Positions 7,742 to 16,034 of a stretch of DNA of 35,385 nucleotides are shown one piece after another. The DNA comes from a virus: the IMG/VR virus record IMGVR_UViG_3300027834_000020, positions 1 to 35,385 of that record; one strand, written 5' to 3'. Every line of letters begins with the position of its first letter. Within the stretch, counting starts at the first letter, position 1. A model generated the notes under the pieces. The model did not search any database. It was given only the letters and a program-made list of their open reading frames with translations, and was not told the DNA's origin. The translations under genes were made by a program, and so were the position numbers.

Positions 7742-8554
7742 ATGTTGCTACGCCAAGGCTGCATAGGCCCCAGTGTCACCGCCCTGCAGCGCGAACTAAT
7801 CGCCGCCGGTTATGCGGTAAGCGTAGACGGCCAATTCGGCCCGCAAACCGAGCAAGCCGTCCGCAACTACCAGCGGATTAAGGGATTAGTCACTGACGGT
7901 ATCGCAGGCCCCAAAACCCGCGCCCTACTCCATGGCCAGAAAAACGAACGGCTACTAAGGCAGATTGATCTAGTCGACGCCGCCGACCGATTAGGAGTAG
8001 AGCTAGCCGCCGTCATGGCCGTCAACGAAGTCGAAAGCCGCGGTAACGGCTTCCACTTCGGCGGCCCACGTAATGGCGTGCCGATCATCCTGTTTGAGCG
8101 CCATATCATGCGCCGCCAATTACAGCACCACGGCATCAACCCGCTACCGTACCAGCGCGCCCAGCCCGACATTGTCAACGCCAGTCCCGGCGGCTATGTC
8201 GGTGGCCACCGTGAACACGACCGGCGCGAACGCGCGGGCGAGATCCACACCGCCGCCTCGATTGAGTCCGCAAGCTGGGGGCTCTTTCAAATTATGGGTT
8301 TCCACTGGAAGCGCCTGGGCTACGAATCCGCCGAAAACTACGCCGCTGACATGGCCATCAACGAAGCCAACCAGCTCGACGCCTTCGTCCGCTTCGTCGA
8401 AAAAGACAAAGGCATGCACGCCGCGTTACGTCGCCACGATTGGGCAGACTTCGCCAGCCGCTACAACGGCCCCAACTACGCGGCCAACGACTACGACACC
8501 AAGCTTGCCGCCGCCTACCGCCGCCACGATCAAGGAATGAGGGCCGCCGCATGA
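7742..8554 (+). CDS. Endolysin: peptidoglycan-binding domain plus N-acetylmuramidase
   Basis: A 270-residue modular lysin. Residues about 5-62 are a PG_binding_1 domain (GPSVTALQRELIAAGY, then VDGQFGPQTEQAVRNYQ). From about residue 80 comes a DUF3380-type N-acetylmuramidase domain with the candidate catalytic glutamate in NEVESRG and conserved ILFERHIM, ASWGLFQIMGFHW and ASRYNGPNYA. It should cleave the glycan backbone once holins breach the inner membrane. No signal peptide is evident, so export depends on the holin. A GGAGG site precedes the ATG. P2 itself uses an unrelated lysozyme (K), so the lysis module has been exchanged. Confidence 0.9.
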   Translation: MLLRQGCIGPSVTALQRELIAAGYAVSVDGQFGPQTEQAVRNYQRIKGLVTDGIAGPKTRALLHGQKNERLLRQIDLVDAADRLGVELAAVMAVNEVESRGNGFHFGGPRNGVPIILFERHIMRRQLQHHGINPLPYQRAQPDIVNASPGGYVGGHREHDRRERAGEIHTAASIESASWGLFQIMGFHWKRLGYESAENYAADMAINEANQLDAFVRFVEKDKGMHAALRRHDWADFASRYNGPNYAANDYDTKLAAAYRRHDQGMRAAA

Positions 8555-9048
8555 CCACCCAAGAAACCTACCTCGAAATATCAGGCCGCCAATCAGGCAA
8601 AACCAAACGCCTAATCGAAGCGGTTAAAAAGCACGCTGAAGAAAACGGTATCGCGCTGGTGGTAGTGCATGACGGCCTGACGGATCACATGCGTGAAAAG
8701 CTACCCGACATCGGCGTCGTGGTTATTCCAGAGCATTTGATGCACAGCAAGCTGGTAACAGGGATCGAGCCACAGCTTAAAAACGTCCGCTGGTTTTTCG
8801 ATGAATTCGACTGGCTCAAAGACGTACCCGTCAAAGAGGGCGCCTACTACTGCACCACCGCCCGCTACCTGAGGAAGCAAGACGCCAAAGCCGAAGGCGA
8901 CACCCTCTTAAAGCTAGTGGATAAGCTCGGCCAACCATCAGTCCGATTGCCCAGCCCCATCAGCAAAGAAGATGCCGCCGAGCACTACGAAAACGAAACC
9001 GAGCGCGCCCTGCTGCTCGAAGCCCAGTACATGGAGCCGCATCCATGA
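8551..9048 (+). CDS. Small P-loop NTPase-like protein in the lysis cassette
   Basis: A 165-residue protein of unknown function, overlapping the endolysin stop (ATGA) and the Rz start (ATGA). It has a compact ATPase-like pattern: Walker A-like GRQSGKTKR (residues 12-20), hydrophobic strands IALVVVH and IGVVVIPEHL, a Walker B-like VRWFFDEFDW (79-88), and a strand plus polar turn AYYCTTARYL (99-107) where sensor-like motifs occur. The P-loop spacing (GxxxGKT) resembles terminase-type deviant loops. No nuclease or helicase domain follows, so it looks like a bare core. The role is unknown; translational coupling suggests late expression with lysis genes. Confidence 0.8.
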   Translation: MTTQETYLEISGRQSGKTKRLIEAVKKHAEENGIALVVVHDGLTDHMREKLPDIGVVVIPEHLMHSKLVTGIEPQLKNVRWFFDEFDWLKDVPVKEGAYYCTTARYLRKQDAKAEGDTLLKLVDKLGQPSVRLPSPISKEDAAEHYENETERALLLEAQYMEPHP

Positions 9049-9395
9049 ACAAGCTAACCCTCATAGCCAGCGCCGCCGCCCTAGCCGCCACCTTCGCCGC
9101 AGGCTACCAAGTCGCCAACTGGCAAAACGACAGCCACGCCCTCACAGCAGAGCGCGCCGCCCAACAAGCAATCGACGCCGCCATGCAGCGCGAATCAGAG
9201 ATCGCCGCCCACGTTGAAAAACGCCTGGGCGAGCTGCAGGCCAACGAACGGGTAATCGATAGGGGAATCATCCGTGAAATTCAAAAGCCCATTTATCAGC
9301 GCGTCTGTATTGGCCCTGACGCTATCCGCCTGCTCAACCACGCCGCCGCCGGAACCGACCCCAGCGCAACAGAACCTAATGAAGCGCTGCCCTGA
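9045..9395 (+). CDS. Rz: Rz-like i-spanin (inner-membrane subunit)
   Basis: A 116-residue protein with an N-terminal signal-anchor (residues 4-22, LTLIASAAALAATFAAGY) followed by a helical, coiled-coil-prone periplasmic region (ALTAERAAQQAIDAAMQ onward). Together with Rz1 it should fuse inner and outer membranes in the last step of lysis. The identification rests on topology, length, position after the lysin, and the Rz1 gene embedded in its 3' part in another frame, which is a signature of spanin pairs. Confidence 0.85.
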   Translation: MNKLTLIASAAALAATFAAGYQVANWQNDSHALTAERAAQQAIDAAMQRESEIAAHVEKRLGELQANERVIDRGIIREIQKPIYQRVCIGPDAIRLLNHAAAGTDPSATEPNEALP

Positions 9396-9516
9396 AACGC
9401 TGCCCTACCTCACCGACGGCACCGGCGGAGATGTCACGCTCACAATGAAAAGCTGGGCCAGCCAGTACCACGACTGCGCAACCAGGCACAACGGACTAGT
9501 GGAAACCCTGCAATGA
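9274..9516 (+). CDS. Rz1: Rz1-like o-spanin lipoprotein
   Basis: An 80-residue lipoprotein with a signal peptide ending in the lipobox LTLSAC, cysteine at about residue 20, then a proline-rich stretch STTPPPEPTPAQ typical of Rz1. The start lies inside Rz in a different frame and the gene extends 121 bp past the Rz stop. The mature protein should sit in the outer membrane and bind Rz across the periplasm. The stop overlaps the start of gene R. Confidence 0.88.
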   Translation: MKFKSPFISASVLALTLSACSTTPPPEPTPAQQNLMKRCPETLPYLTDGTGGDVTLTMKSWASQYHDCATRHNGLVETLQ

Positions 9517-9998
9517 TCAAACTCCAATCCCTACGCCAACACCTGCTAGCCTCGGTCGAAGAGTTGCGCCGCAACCCCGAACAGCTCCACACCTTCGTCA
9601 ACGACGGCAATATCAAATTCGCGCGCGGTACAAACCTCTCCCACGAATACCGCGTTGACGCCCAAATAATCATCACCGATTACAGTGGTTCACTCGATAC
9701 GGTCATGATCCCCCTACTCCAATGGCTCAACACCTACCAGCCCGACCTAGTCGAAGACGAAGCCGTACAAATCGAAGCCGAAATCCTCAGCAACACCCAT
9801 TGGGATCTAGCCCTAACCGTGCGGCTAACCGAGCGCGTCGTCGCCAAGGTCAACTGCGAAACCGGCGACATCGACGCCCACCACCGCATGCCCGAATACC
9901 CCGCCGACGCCTGCCCAGCAACAAGCTGGCAGCTCAACATCAAACACCCGGGTAGCGAAGAATTCATCCAAGAGGCAGCATGGGATAGCCCGCAATGA
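9513..9998 (+). CDS. R: Tail completion protein (P2 gpR family)
   Basis: A 161-residue protein (P2 gpR is 155) expected at the head-proximal end of the tail. It starts MIKLQSLRQHLLASVEELRRNPEQL and contains ANLSHEYRV-like and ITDYSGSLDTVMIPLLQWL segments typical of the family. It overlaps Rz1 upstream and S downstream by 4 bp each, giving the P2 order lysis genes-R-S. Confidence 0.92.
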   Translation: MIKLQSLRQHLLASVEELRRNPEQLHTFVNDGNIKFARGTNLSHEYRVDAQIIITDYSGSLDTVMIPLLQWLNTYQPDLVEDEAVQIEAEILSNTHWDLALTVRLTERVVAKVNCETGDIDAHHRMPEYPADACPATSWQLNIKHPGSEEFIQEAAWDSPQ

Positions 9999-10450
9999 GC
10001 GACGAACTCCAACAGCTAGAAGAATGGCTAACCCCGCTCATCAACAAGCTGGGCACTAAAGAGCGCCGCGTATTAGCCCGCGAAGTCGCGCGAGATCTGC
10101 GCATCGCCAACCGGGACCGCATCAAAGCGCAAACCAACCCCGACGGCACACCGTTTGAGCCCCGAAATGAACTACGCGGGCGAAGCGGTCGCATCCGCCG
10201 CAAGGCCATGTTTAATAAGCTTCGCACCGCCAAATACCTACGCCTAAAAACCAATGCCGACGCCGCCGAAGTTGGCTTCCTCGGCCGCGTCGCCCGCATC
10301 GCTCGCGTTCACCACTACGGGCTAAGGGATCGCGTAGAGCGCGGCGGTCCGCAACACCAATACGCCCGCCGCGAACTCATCGGTATAACGGCAAAAGACG
10401 CCGGCCGCATCGCCGACAGCGTCTTGAACCACCTCACCCCGCCCAGCTAA
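9995..10450 (+). CDS. S: Tail completion protein (P2 gpS family)
   Basis: A 151-residue basic protein (P2 gpS is 150). It has a short N-terminal helix region (LEEWLTPLINKLGTKERR), the conserved ANRDRIKAQTNPDGTPFEPR-like segment and the VHHYGLRDRVERGG motif common to gpS and related tail-completion proteins (phage virion morphogenesis family). It works with gpR in finishing the tail for head joining. It ends the first late operon; an Ogr-type promoter follows. Confidence 0.92.
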   Translation: MSDELQQLEEWLTPLINKLGTKERRVLAREVARDLRIANRDRIKAQTNPDGTPFEPRNELRGRSGRIRRKAMFNKLRTAKYLRLKTNADAAEVGFLGRVARIARVHHYGLRDRVERGGPQHQYARRELIGITAKDAGRIADSVLNHLTPPS

Positions 10451-10460
10451 ACCCCATCAC

Positions 10461-10485
10461 TTGTCCTAACCGGCTGGCACAACGC
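10461..10485 (+). promoter_or_regulatory. Ogr-type activator site of the V operon (late promoter PV)
   Basis: TTGTC-N12-GCACAACGC in the 78-bp gap between S and V. Downstream bases 10489-10512 (CCGCTACCCTC, one base, CGCGCGTAAGCC) also match the copy before FI almost exactly. A transcription start about 45-55 bases past the dyad would fall close to the V start codon, so the leader would be very short. Confidence 0.78.
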
Positions 10486-10528
10486 TAGCCGCTACCCTCT
10501 CGCGCGTAAGCCGCGCAGCATTGGCGGC

Positions 10529-11095
10529 ATGAATAACGCCGCCGAAATACTCCGTCTGATTCAAAACTTGGTTCGCATCGGCACGATTGCCGAGGTCGAC
10601 CACGAAGCCGCCCGCGTGCGCGTTAAGTCCGGCGAACTGCTAACCGCCTGGGTGCCGTGGCTAACCGCCCGCGCCGGTACCACGCGCGATTGGAACCCGC
10701 CCACCGTAGGCGAGCAAGCCGTCGTCTTTTCGCCCGGCGGCGATACCGCTAACGCCGTGGCCATGCCGGGGCTCTACCAAAACGCCCACCCGGCACCCTC
10801 CAGCGATCCGGCATTAATCGGGCGGTGGTACCCAGACGGCACGCGCGTTGAATACGACCACGAAAACCATCGGCTGCTAATTCACTGCGTGGGCGACATC
10901 CATCTCGAAGTGAAAGGCAGCTTAACGGCAAATGTCGGTGGGGATATGAAAGCGACCGTTAAAGGGGTAGCCACCGTCGACGCCAAAAGCATTCATCACA
11001 ACGGTGGTAGCTCGGTGGTGACCACTGCCCACATTTGCCACTTCACCGGCAACCCTCACGGCGATGGCAGCTCAACAGTAACGGCAGGCAAATAG
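10529..11095 (+). CDS. V: Baseplate spike/membrane-piercing protein (P2 gpV family)
   Basis: A 188-residue central spike (P2 gpV is 211). The N-terminal OB-like part contains RIGTIAEVDHEAARVRV and WVPWLTARAGTTRDWNPPTVGEQ split across the domain. Residues from about 125 are a short beta-helix with repeating polar/hydrophobic strands (LEVKGSLTANVGGDMKATVK). The tip has histidine-rich HICHFTGNPHGDG, suggesting the metal-binding apex known in P2. First gene of the second late operon; the ribosome site is weak. Confidence 0.93.
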   Translation: MNNAAEILRLIQNLVRIGTIAEVDHEAARVRVKSGELLTAWVPWLTARAGTTRDWNPPTVGEQAVVFSPGGDTANAVAMPGLYQNAHPAPSSDPALIGRWYPDGTRVEYDHENHRLLIHCVGDIHLEVKGSLTANVGGDMKATVKGVATVDAKSIHHNGGSSVVTTAHICHFTGNPHGDGSSTVTAGK

Positions 11096-11097
11096 CC

Positions 11098-11295
11098 ATG
11101 GCACTCAGCAAAAGCGCACTCAAAAGCCGAATCGTCAGTGAAATGAAAGCGCAGGGCGCAACCGAGACGGGTGAATTTAGCTGGGTGAATCGCCTGGCCG
11201 AAGCTATCGCCAACGCGGTAGTGGATGAAGTGCAAAGTAATGCCGAAGTGCCGGTAACCGGCGGGTCATCAGCTGGAAATTACAAGGTGAAATGA
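11098..11295 (+). CDS. Small hypothetical protein between V and W
   Basis: A 65-residue protein (MALSKSALKSRIVSEMKAQG...) that I cannot name. A mostly helical N-terminal half (WVNRLAEAIANAVVDEVQ) is followed by a flexible polar tail. The ATG at 11098 is taken because the region upstream in the same frame overlaps V. The stop overlaps the W start. Small genes at this position occur in several P2/Mu-type tail clusters, so a baseplate-associated role is plausible but unproven. Confidence 0.75.
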   Translation: MALSKSALKSRIVSEMKAQGATETGEFSWVNRLAEAIANAVVDEVQSNAEVPVTGGSSAGNYKVK

Positions 11296-11633
11296 GCATG
11301 GGCATGAACGCAGCCACCGGCCGCAAGCTAGAAGGCCTCGACCATATCCGCCAAAGCGTGGCCGACATTATCACCACGCCCATCGGCTCCCGCGTTATGC
11401 GCCGGGACTACGGCAGCCTGGTGCCCGAGCTGCTCGATATGCCGATGAGTGACGCGCTGATGATGCAGGTTTATGCAGCGACCGTCATTGCTGTGACCCG
11501 CTGGGAGCCGCGCATTCAGATCACCGGCACGCGCCGCGAGGTCAGCACAGAAAGCCACGGCGCCGCCATCATTGAGCTGATCGGAAAAACCGCCAACGGC
11601 GAACCGCTTAGCATAGGGGTACCGTTTACATGA
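11292..11633 (+). CDS. W: Baseplate wedge protein (P2 gpW family, gp25-like)
   Basis: A 113-residue protein (P2 gpW is 115) of the T4 gp25-like wedge family. The family hallmark is TTPIGSRVMRRDYGSLVPELL near residue 30, with the EPR of WEPRIQITG further on. It forms part of the baseplate inner ring and initiates the sheath. It overlaps its neighbours by 4 bp on each side. Confidence 0.95.
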   Translation: MSMGMNAATGRKLEGLDHIRQSVADIITTPIGSRVMRRDYGSLVPELLDMPMSDALMMQVYAATVIAVTRWEPRIQITGTRREVSTESHGAAIIELIGKTANGEPLSIGVPFT

Positions 11634-12535
11634 GCACGCCCATCGATCTATCCAAGCTGCCCGCCCCGACGATCATTGACCCGCTCGACTTTGAGCAGCT
11701 GTTTGAAGAGCGTAAGGCGCGGCTAATCGAGCTAACGCCCGAAGCCGAGCGCGAAGAGCTGGTCGAAACCCTGCAGCTAGAAAGCGAGCCCCTGGTCAAA
11801 TTCCTGCAAGAGTCCGCCTATCGTGAGCTGATTTTAAGGCAGCGCCACAATGAGCGCGCCCGCGCGCTAATGCTCGCCTACGCCGAAGGCCCTGAGCTGG
11901 ATCACATCGGCGTCACCTACTATATGACCGAGCGCCTCACCTTGCAGGCTGCCGACCCCGACGCTACGCCGCCAGTAGACGCGGTCATGGAAAGCGACCC
12001 CGACTACCTGCGCCGCATCCTGCTAGCCCATGACGCATTCAGCACCGCCGGTGGCCGCAATGCCTACCGCTACTACGCGCTGGGCGCTGATCCGCAAGTT
12101 AAAGACGCTGACGCCATCCGCCCGCTAGCGGGCATGGTGCAGGTGTATGTTCTCTCGCGGGAAGACGATGGCGAAGCATCACTTGCGCTGATCGCAGCGG
12201 TTGAAGCCGCTTTGAATGCAGACGACGTGCGCCCACTGAGCGACACCGTCCGCGTCACCAGTGCCAGCGTACTCAGTTTTGCAGTCAGCGCCGCCCTTGA
12301 GCTGCGCAATGGACCCGATGCCGACGTGGTGCGTGACGAAGCCATCGCCGCCGCGCGTGATTACGTCAACCAGCGGCACGCCCTCGGCGAAGTGATTGTC
12401 GCGGGCGCCCTGGAGTCCCGACTCTACGTGCCCGGCGTCGAGCGCGTCACCATGGCATCACCCCTGCAAGACATTGGCGGCGATGCCAGCGAGGCGCCGT
12501 ATTGCACCGCTATCGAGGTGACCGTCAGTGGCTAG
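11630..12535 (+). CDS. J: Baseplate assembly protein (P2 gpJ family)
   Basis: A 301-residue wedge protein (P2 gpJ is 302). Family features include the early LPAPTIIDPLDFEQLFEERK, the central AEGPELDHIGVTYYMTERL and the YLRRILLAHDAFSTAGGRNA block. It should sit at the outer edge of the baseplate, linking W to I and the fibres. It overlaps the next start by 8 bp. Confidence 0.95.
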   Translation: MSTPIDLSKLPAPTIIDPLDFEQLFEERKARLIELTPEAEREELVETLQLESEPLVKFLQESAYRELILRQRHNERARALMLAYAEGPELDHIGVTYYMTERLTLQAADPDATPPVDAVMESDPDYLRRILLAHDAFSTAGGRNAYRYYALGADPQVKDADAIRPLAGMVQVYVLSREDDGEASLALIAAVEAALNADDVRPLSDTVRVTSASVLSFAVSAALELRNGPDADVVRDEAIAAARDYVNQRHALGEVIVAGALESRLYVPGVERVTMASPLQDIGGDASEAPYCTAIEVTVSG

Positions 12536-13616
12536 CCTGCTTCCGCCCAACACCACGCCCCTGGAGCGCCGCGTTGAACAAAGCGACGCCCTAATCGAAC
12601 GCGCGGACGCCCCGCTAGACACCGTCTGGAATGCACAGACCCAGCCCGCCCACATGCTGCCCTGGCTCGCCTGGGCGGTCGGGGTCGATGATTGGGATAG
12701 TCAGTGGGAAGAACAGCAAAAGCGCGACGCTATCGACGAAGCCATACCCATTCGCCGCAAGCGCGGCACCGTGTGGGCGGTCAAGCGCGCATTGGAAGTG
12801 CTGGGCTATAGCGATGTCGAATTGCTTGAGCACACGGCGCAGCGCGAAAAGTGGATCGCCGCCGGTGGCCTGCTGCTAGACGGAAGCTGGATGTTGGATA
12901 GCCGGTCCATGCTGGTCGAAAACGCCCCGCGTGTAGTGACGACGCATTGGGCGCAATACGCCCTAGCGTTCAATATCAACGACGCCCCCTTTACAGCCCG
13001 CAGCCAGCGACGTCTCCGCCGCCGAGTCGAAGCGGCCGCCCCGGTGCGCTCCGAATTAATCGCCCTCATCTACCGCTACGCCGCCGAGTTTGACGCCCGA
13101 ATCTGGTTATCCGCTCCGCAAAACCGCATTAGCCAGCGCTATGCCGGTTGCCGTGGCGAGCAAGTCCACCGCGCACGACTGCTTAGCGGTTGCTGGTCGC
13201 TTAGTGGCGGTTACGTGCCGCGCCTCCTGAACGAAGCCAAGCGCCTTGATGGTAGCTGGCGGATTACCGGCCAAGCACCGACCGGCGAGCCGCTAAATCA
13301 CGGCTGGGGAACGGTGGCCACGCGCGTCAAACAGCGAACCGCCATGGCCCTGCAGTCGCAAAGCCGCAACCACTGGACGCTCAACGAAGTAGAAATCGAC
13401 CGCCTCGACGGCACCTGGAAGTTAAACGAAGTGGTCGACGGCCACCGAAAGCTAGACGGCAGTTGGCCGCTTTCCGTTGGCCGCCTCACTCAGCACCGCC
13501 GCCCCAAGCTCAATGGCGCCCGCACCCTGGGCGGTACGCAAACCCTTAACAGCATCGGCACCACTGCCCGCGCGGTAATGCGTGACCGCCGCATCAAAAC
13601 GGAGATCCGCCTGTGA
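12528..13616 (+). CDS. I: Tail protein I with a C-terminal LDGSW-repeat extension
   Basis: The first about 185 residues are a P2 gpI-type baseplate protein (P2 gpI is 176 in total), with MLPWLAWAVGVDDWD and RRKRGTVWAVKRALEVLGY. It continues to 362 residues. The added half carries irregular repeats of a short motif: LLSGCWSLSG, RLDGSWRITG, WTLNEVEIDRLDGTWKLNE, KLDGSWPLSV and KLNGARTLGG, spaced roughly 15-40 residues apart. Another copy, LDGSWMLDS, lies inside the first half. Such repeats suggest a small beta-solenoid or a fibre-docking extension. GTG start, overlapping J. Confidence 0.9.
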   Translation: MASLLPPNTTPLERRVEQSDALIERADAPLDTVWNAQTQPAHMLPWLAWAVGVDDWDSQWEEQQKRDAIDEAIPIRRKRGTVWAVKRALEVLGYSDVELLEHTAQREKWIAAGGLLLDGSWMLDSRSMLVENAPRVVTTHWAQYALAFNINDAPFTARSQRRLRRRVEAAAPVRSELIALIYRYAAEFDARIWLSAPQNRISQRYAGCRGEQVHRARLLSGCWSLSGGYVPRLLNEAKRLDGSWRITGQAPTGEPLNHGWGTVATRVKQRTAMALQSQSRNHWTLNEVEIDRLDGTWKLNEVVDGHRKLDGSWPLSVGRLTQHRRPKLNGARTLGGTQTLNSIGTTARAVMRDRRIKTEIRL

Positions 13617-13972
13617 GTGACGTTATACCCGCCAATAAACAGTTCCGCGCCAAAGTCGCCGCCGCCGTGGCAGCGGGTACCGCCCCGCCCAGCATTACCC
13701 ATGCCGCCTGGGGCACCAACGGCGACCCGGCAAGTGACGACGATCAAGCACTCGGCAGCGAAGTGCACCGCCAGCCGGTGGATAGCGCGACCGCGCAAGA
13801 CACGCTGCTAACCGTGCTCGCCACGCTGCAGGGTGCCGACGTGGAAGGCTACGCCGTGCGCGAGATCGCCATTATCGACAGCGACGGCGACCTCGCAGGA
13901 CGCCGCGCGTTCCGCCCGCTTGAGCTAGAACCGGGCACCGAAATTGAAACCACACTAACCCTGCAGTTTTAA
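13613..13972 (+). CDS. Fibre-base protein (gpH N-terminal-like), stand-alone
   Basis: A 119-residue protein resembling the N-terminal attachment domain of P2-type tail fibres (gpH): ITHAAWGTNGDPASDDDQ, then EVHRQPVDSA and a C-terminal YAVREIAIIDSDGDLAGR. In P2 this domain is fused to a long fibre; here it ends at a TAA and the variable fibre gene starts 10 bp later with its own AAGGAGG. It probably joins the fibre to gpI/gpJ. GTG start overlapping the stop of I. Confidence 0.78.
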   Translation: MSDVIPANKQFRAKVAAAVAAGTAPPSITHAAWGTNGDPASDDDQALGSEVHRQPVDSATAQDTLLTVLATLQGADVEGYAVREIAIIDSDGDLAGRRAFRPLELEPGTEIETTLTLQF

Positions 13973-13981
13973 GGAGGCATC

Positions 13982-16012
13982 ATGGCCGACTATCTAACCG
14001 TAAGCAGCGAGCCCAGCTTTAGCGAAGTGCTGGGCGCGGTCACTGAAAACGATCCCGCCCACCCTGACACCTGGAACCCGCAGTATCACGCGCTCTTGGA
14101 AAACGACCACTGGCTCCGCGCCGCCATCCTGGCCACCCAAGGCCAAGTGGAAGACATTCTCGGCAGCGACCCGATCAACCTATCGGATCGCCTCGACGCC
14201 CTGGTCGAATACGGCGCCCAGCGCGTGTTTGTTGAGCGCCGCGAGCAAGTGCCCGAGCTAACGGTGGTAAGCGCCGTGGGCGGTGATGATTCCATCGACC
14301 TGGAAACCAGCGAGGGCATCGAAGTCGGCCAGCACTACTTTATTAACGATGCCGGTAACGTGCAGATTGTCCGCGTCGCCGAGATCCTTTCAGGCCAGCG
14401 CATCACCCTAACCACCACGCTCACCAGCACCGTCGCCAGCGGTTCCAAGCTAAGTCGGTTAGCACCCGAGGACTACCTCTCCCCCGAGCTGGAGGACATG
14501 GAGCGCGGCGCCTATCTGCACGCCCAAGGCGAAGGGCTAAGTGCTCGCTACTGGACAGGCAGTGCATGGCAAAACCTGACCCAGCGCGCTGACGGCAGTT
14601 GGGATATTCCCAGCAACATCACCCGCGTTCGTGTCACGGGCACCGTTAGTCGCGTGGCCATCATTACCGCACTACCCATCGGTGTAACGCGCCGCCCTGA
14701 AAACATCACGCCCGCCGAAGGTGCGACCGGCGTCACCGCAACGCCCACGCTAACCGGCGGTGCTTACTATCCGCTCTACGGTGTGCCGCAAGAGATGCGC
14801 CGCTTTTGGGTATTTGAAGCTGGTGGCGACGCGCCCATCTATGAAGCCGACGAAGCGCCGGTGGGCGATACGCCTATCGTTGCCCACACCGTCGACACAC
14901 CTATCGACATCGGCGCCGAACACGAATGGCAGTATCAAGATCGCAACGTCGAAGGCGAATGGGGCCAGCGCTCCCCACGCACGCGATTCAGTACCGCTAA
15001 CACCTACGTGGAAGCGCCCAGCGTCACTAGCCCGCTAGCCGGTGCAACCGACGTGCCCGAACAGCCCATCATTGAGCTGAGCGCGTTTAGTGTCGTCAAT
15101 GGCACCGATACCCACGTCGCCACGTCATTGCGCATCAAAGACGACAGCGGCGCTGTCGTGTGGCTGCTGGATCGCTCCACGCAGCTGGATAACATCGACG
15201 TGCCAGAAGGTATCCTGCAGCCGGGCGAACGCAACTACACCATCGAGCCCCGCCATCACGGCCAAACCTTTGGTGACTCCGCTTGGGGCAGTGCCATCAC
15301 CATCACGACGGCCGCCAGTTTCACGCCGGATTTTGAAGCCGAAGTGGGCGCGCCGTTCGGCGGCGGCTATGTCGCGGGCAAGATCGTGTCTGATTACGAC
15401 AGCCAAACCTACGGCCTGATCGTCTCCGACGGCGGCGGTGATAGTGCCCAGCAGGGCGACGGCACCATGAACTGGCGCACCTCCCGCACCTCGGTGTCAG
15501 TCACAGAAGGCGTGCCGCCGATGACGCTGGCCGATGGCCGCGCAAACCAAAACGCCATCCTCGCGCTAAACAGTCTCACCAGCTTCCCGGCGTTCAAGTG
15601 GATCGAAGACAACTGCAACGCAGGCGCGGGGCTTAACGGCCATAACGATTGGTACCTACCCAGCCGCGATGAGCTGGAATTGATTTACCGCAATTTCAAG
15701 CCGACCACGCAAGACAACAGCACAAGCACGCGCACCACATCGGGTTTTGGTGGTGATGGTGCGGTGTTTGGTACCAACGCTAGCTCAGTGCCCGCCGGTG
15801 CCGGTTACACCTTGTCGGCACCGTCACAAACCGCCCAGGCCAGCTTTCAGGAAAGCGGTGCAGACGCCGTCACGACCAGTTCCAACTACTGGACGAGCAC
15901 GGAGCGCGACGCCAGCACCGCCTGGTACCAGAGCTTCTACAATGGCAGCCAGTACAACATCACCAAGGACAATAGCTACCACGTCCGCGCCGTACGGAGA
16001 ATTGCCCTTTAA
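13982..16012 (+). CDS. DGR-variable tail-fibre/receptor-binding protein
   Basis: A 676-residue protein. The N-terminal quarter is fibre-like and helical (YHALLENDHWLRAAILATQG); the middle has two Ig/FN3-like units opening with ITPAEGATGVTATPTL and SPLAGATDVPEQPII. From about residue 455 comes a DUF1566/C-type-lectin-fold domain with NDWYLPSRDELELIYRNF, NYWTSTE and a final HVRAVRRI. Residues 634, 646, 649, 651, 653, 656, 658, 660 and 661 differ from the template at adenine-encoded positions. It should be the receptor-binding tip that the DGR diversifies. AAGGAGG precedes the ATG. Confidence 0.93.
   Translation: MADYLTVSSEPSFSEVLGAVTENDPAHPDTWNPQYHALLENDHWLRAAILATQGQVEDILGSDPINLSDRLDALVEYGAQRVFVERREQVPELTVVSAVGGDDSIDLETSEGIEVGQHYFINDAGNVQIVRVAEILSGQRITLTTTLTSTVASGSKLSRLAPEDYLSPELEDMERGAYLHAQGEGLSARYWTGSAWQNLTQRADGSWDIPSNITRVRVTGTVSRVAIITALPIGVTRRPENITPAEGATGVTATPTLTGGAYYPLYGVPQEMRRFWVFEAGGDAPIYEADEAPVGDTPIVAHTVDTPIDIGAEHEWQYQDRNVEGEWGQRSPRTRFSTANTYVEAPSVTSPLAGATDVPEQPIIELSAFSVVNGTDTHVATSLRIKDDSGAVVWLLDRSTQLDNIDVPEGILQPGERNYTIEPRHHGQTFGDSAWGSAITITTAASFTPDFEAEVGAPFGGGYVAGKIVSDYDSQTYGLIVSDGGGDSAQQGDGTMNWRTSRTSVSVTEGVPPMTLADGRANQNAILALNSLTSFPAFKWIEDNCNAGAGLNGHNDWYLPSRDELELIYRNFKPTTQDNSTSTRTTSGFGGDGAVFGTNASSVPAGAGYTLSAPSQTAQASFQESGADAVTTSSNYWTSTERDASTAWYQSFYNGSQYNITKDNSYHVRAVRRIAL
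15870..16000 (+). repeat. VR: DGR variable region (VR)
   Basis: Aligns without gaps to TR at an offset of 755 bp. Nine mismatches occur within 131 bp (at 15881, 15918, 15926, 15933, 15938, 15948, 15953, 15960 and 15963), and each one faces an adenine in TR. The last 37 bp (15964-16000) are identical and end with a GC-rich block (CCGCGCCGTACGG) that would serve as the initiation-of-mutagenic-homing region. All nine changes alter the amino acid. Confidence 0.95.
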
Positions 16013-16034
16013 CACTTCACCCTTTAACCCTTTA

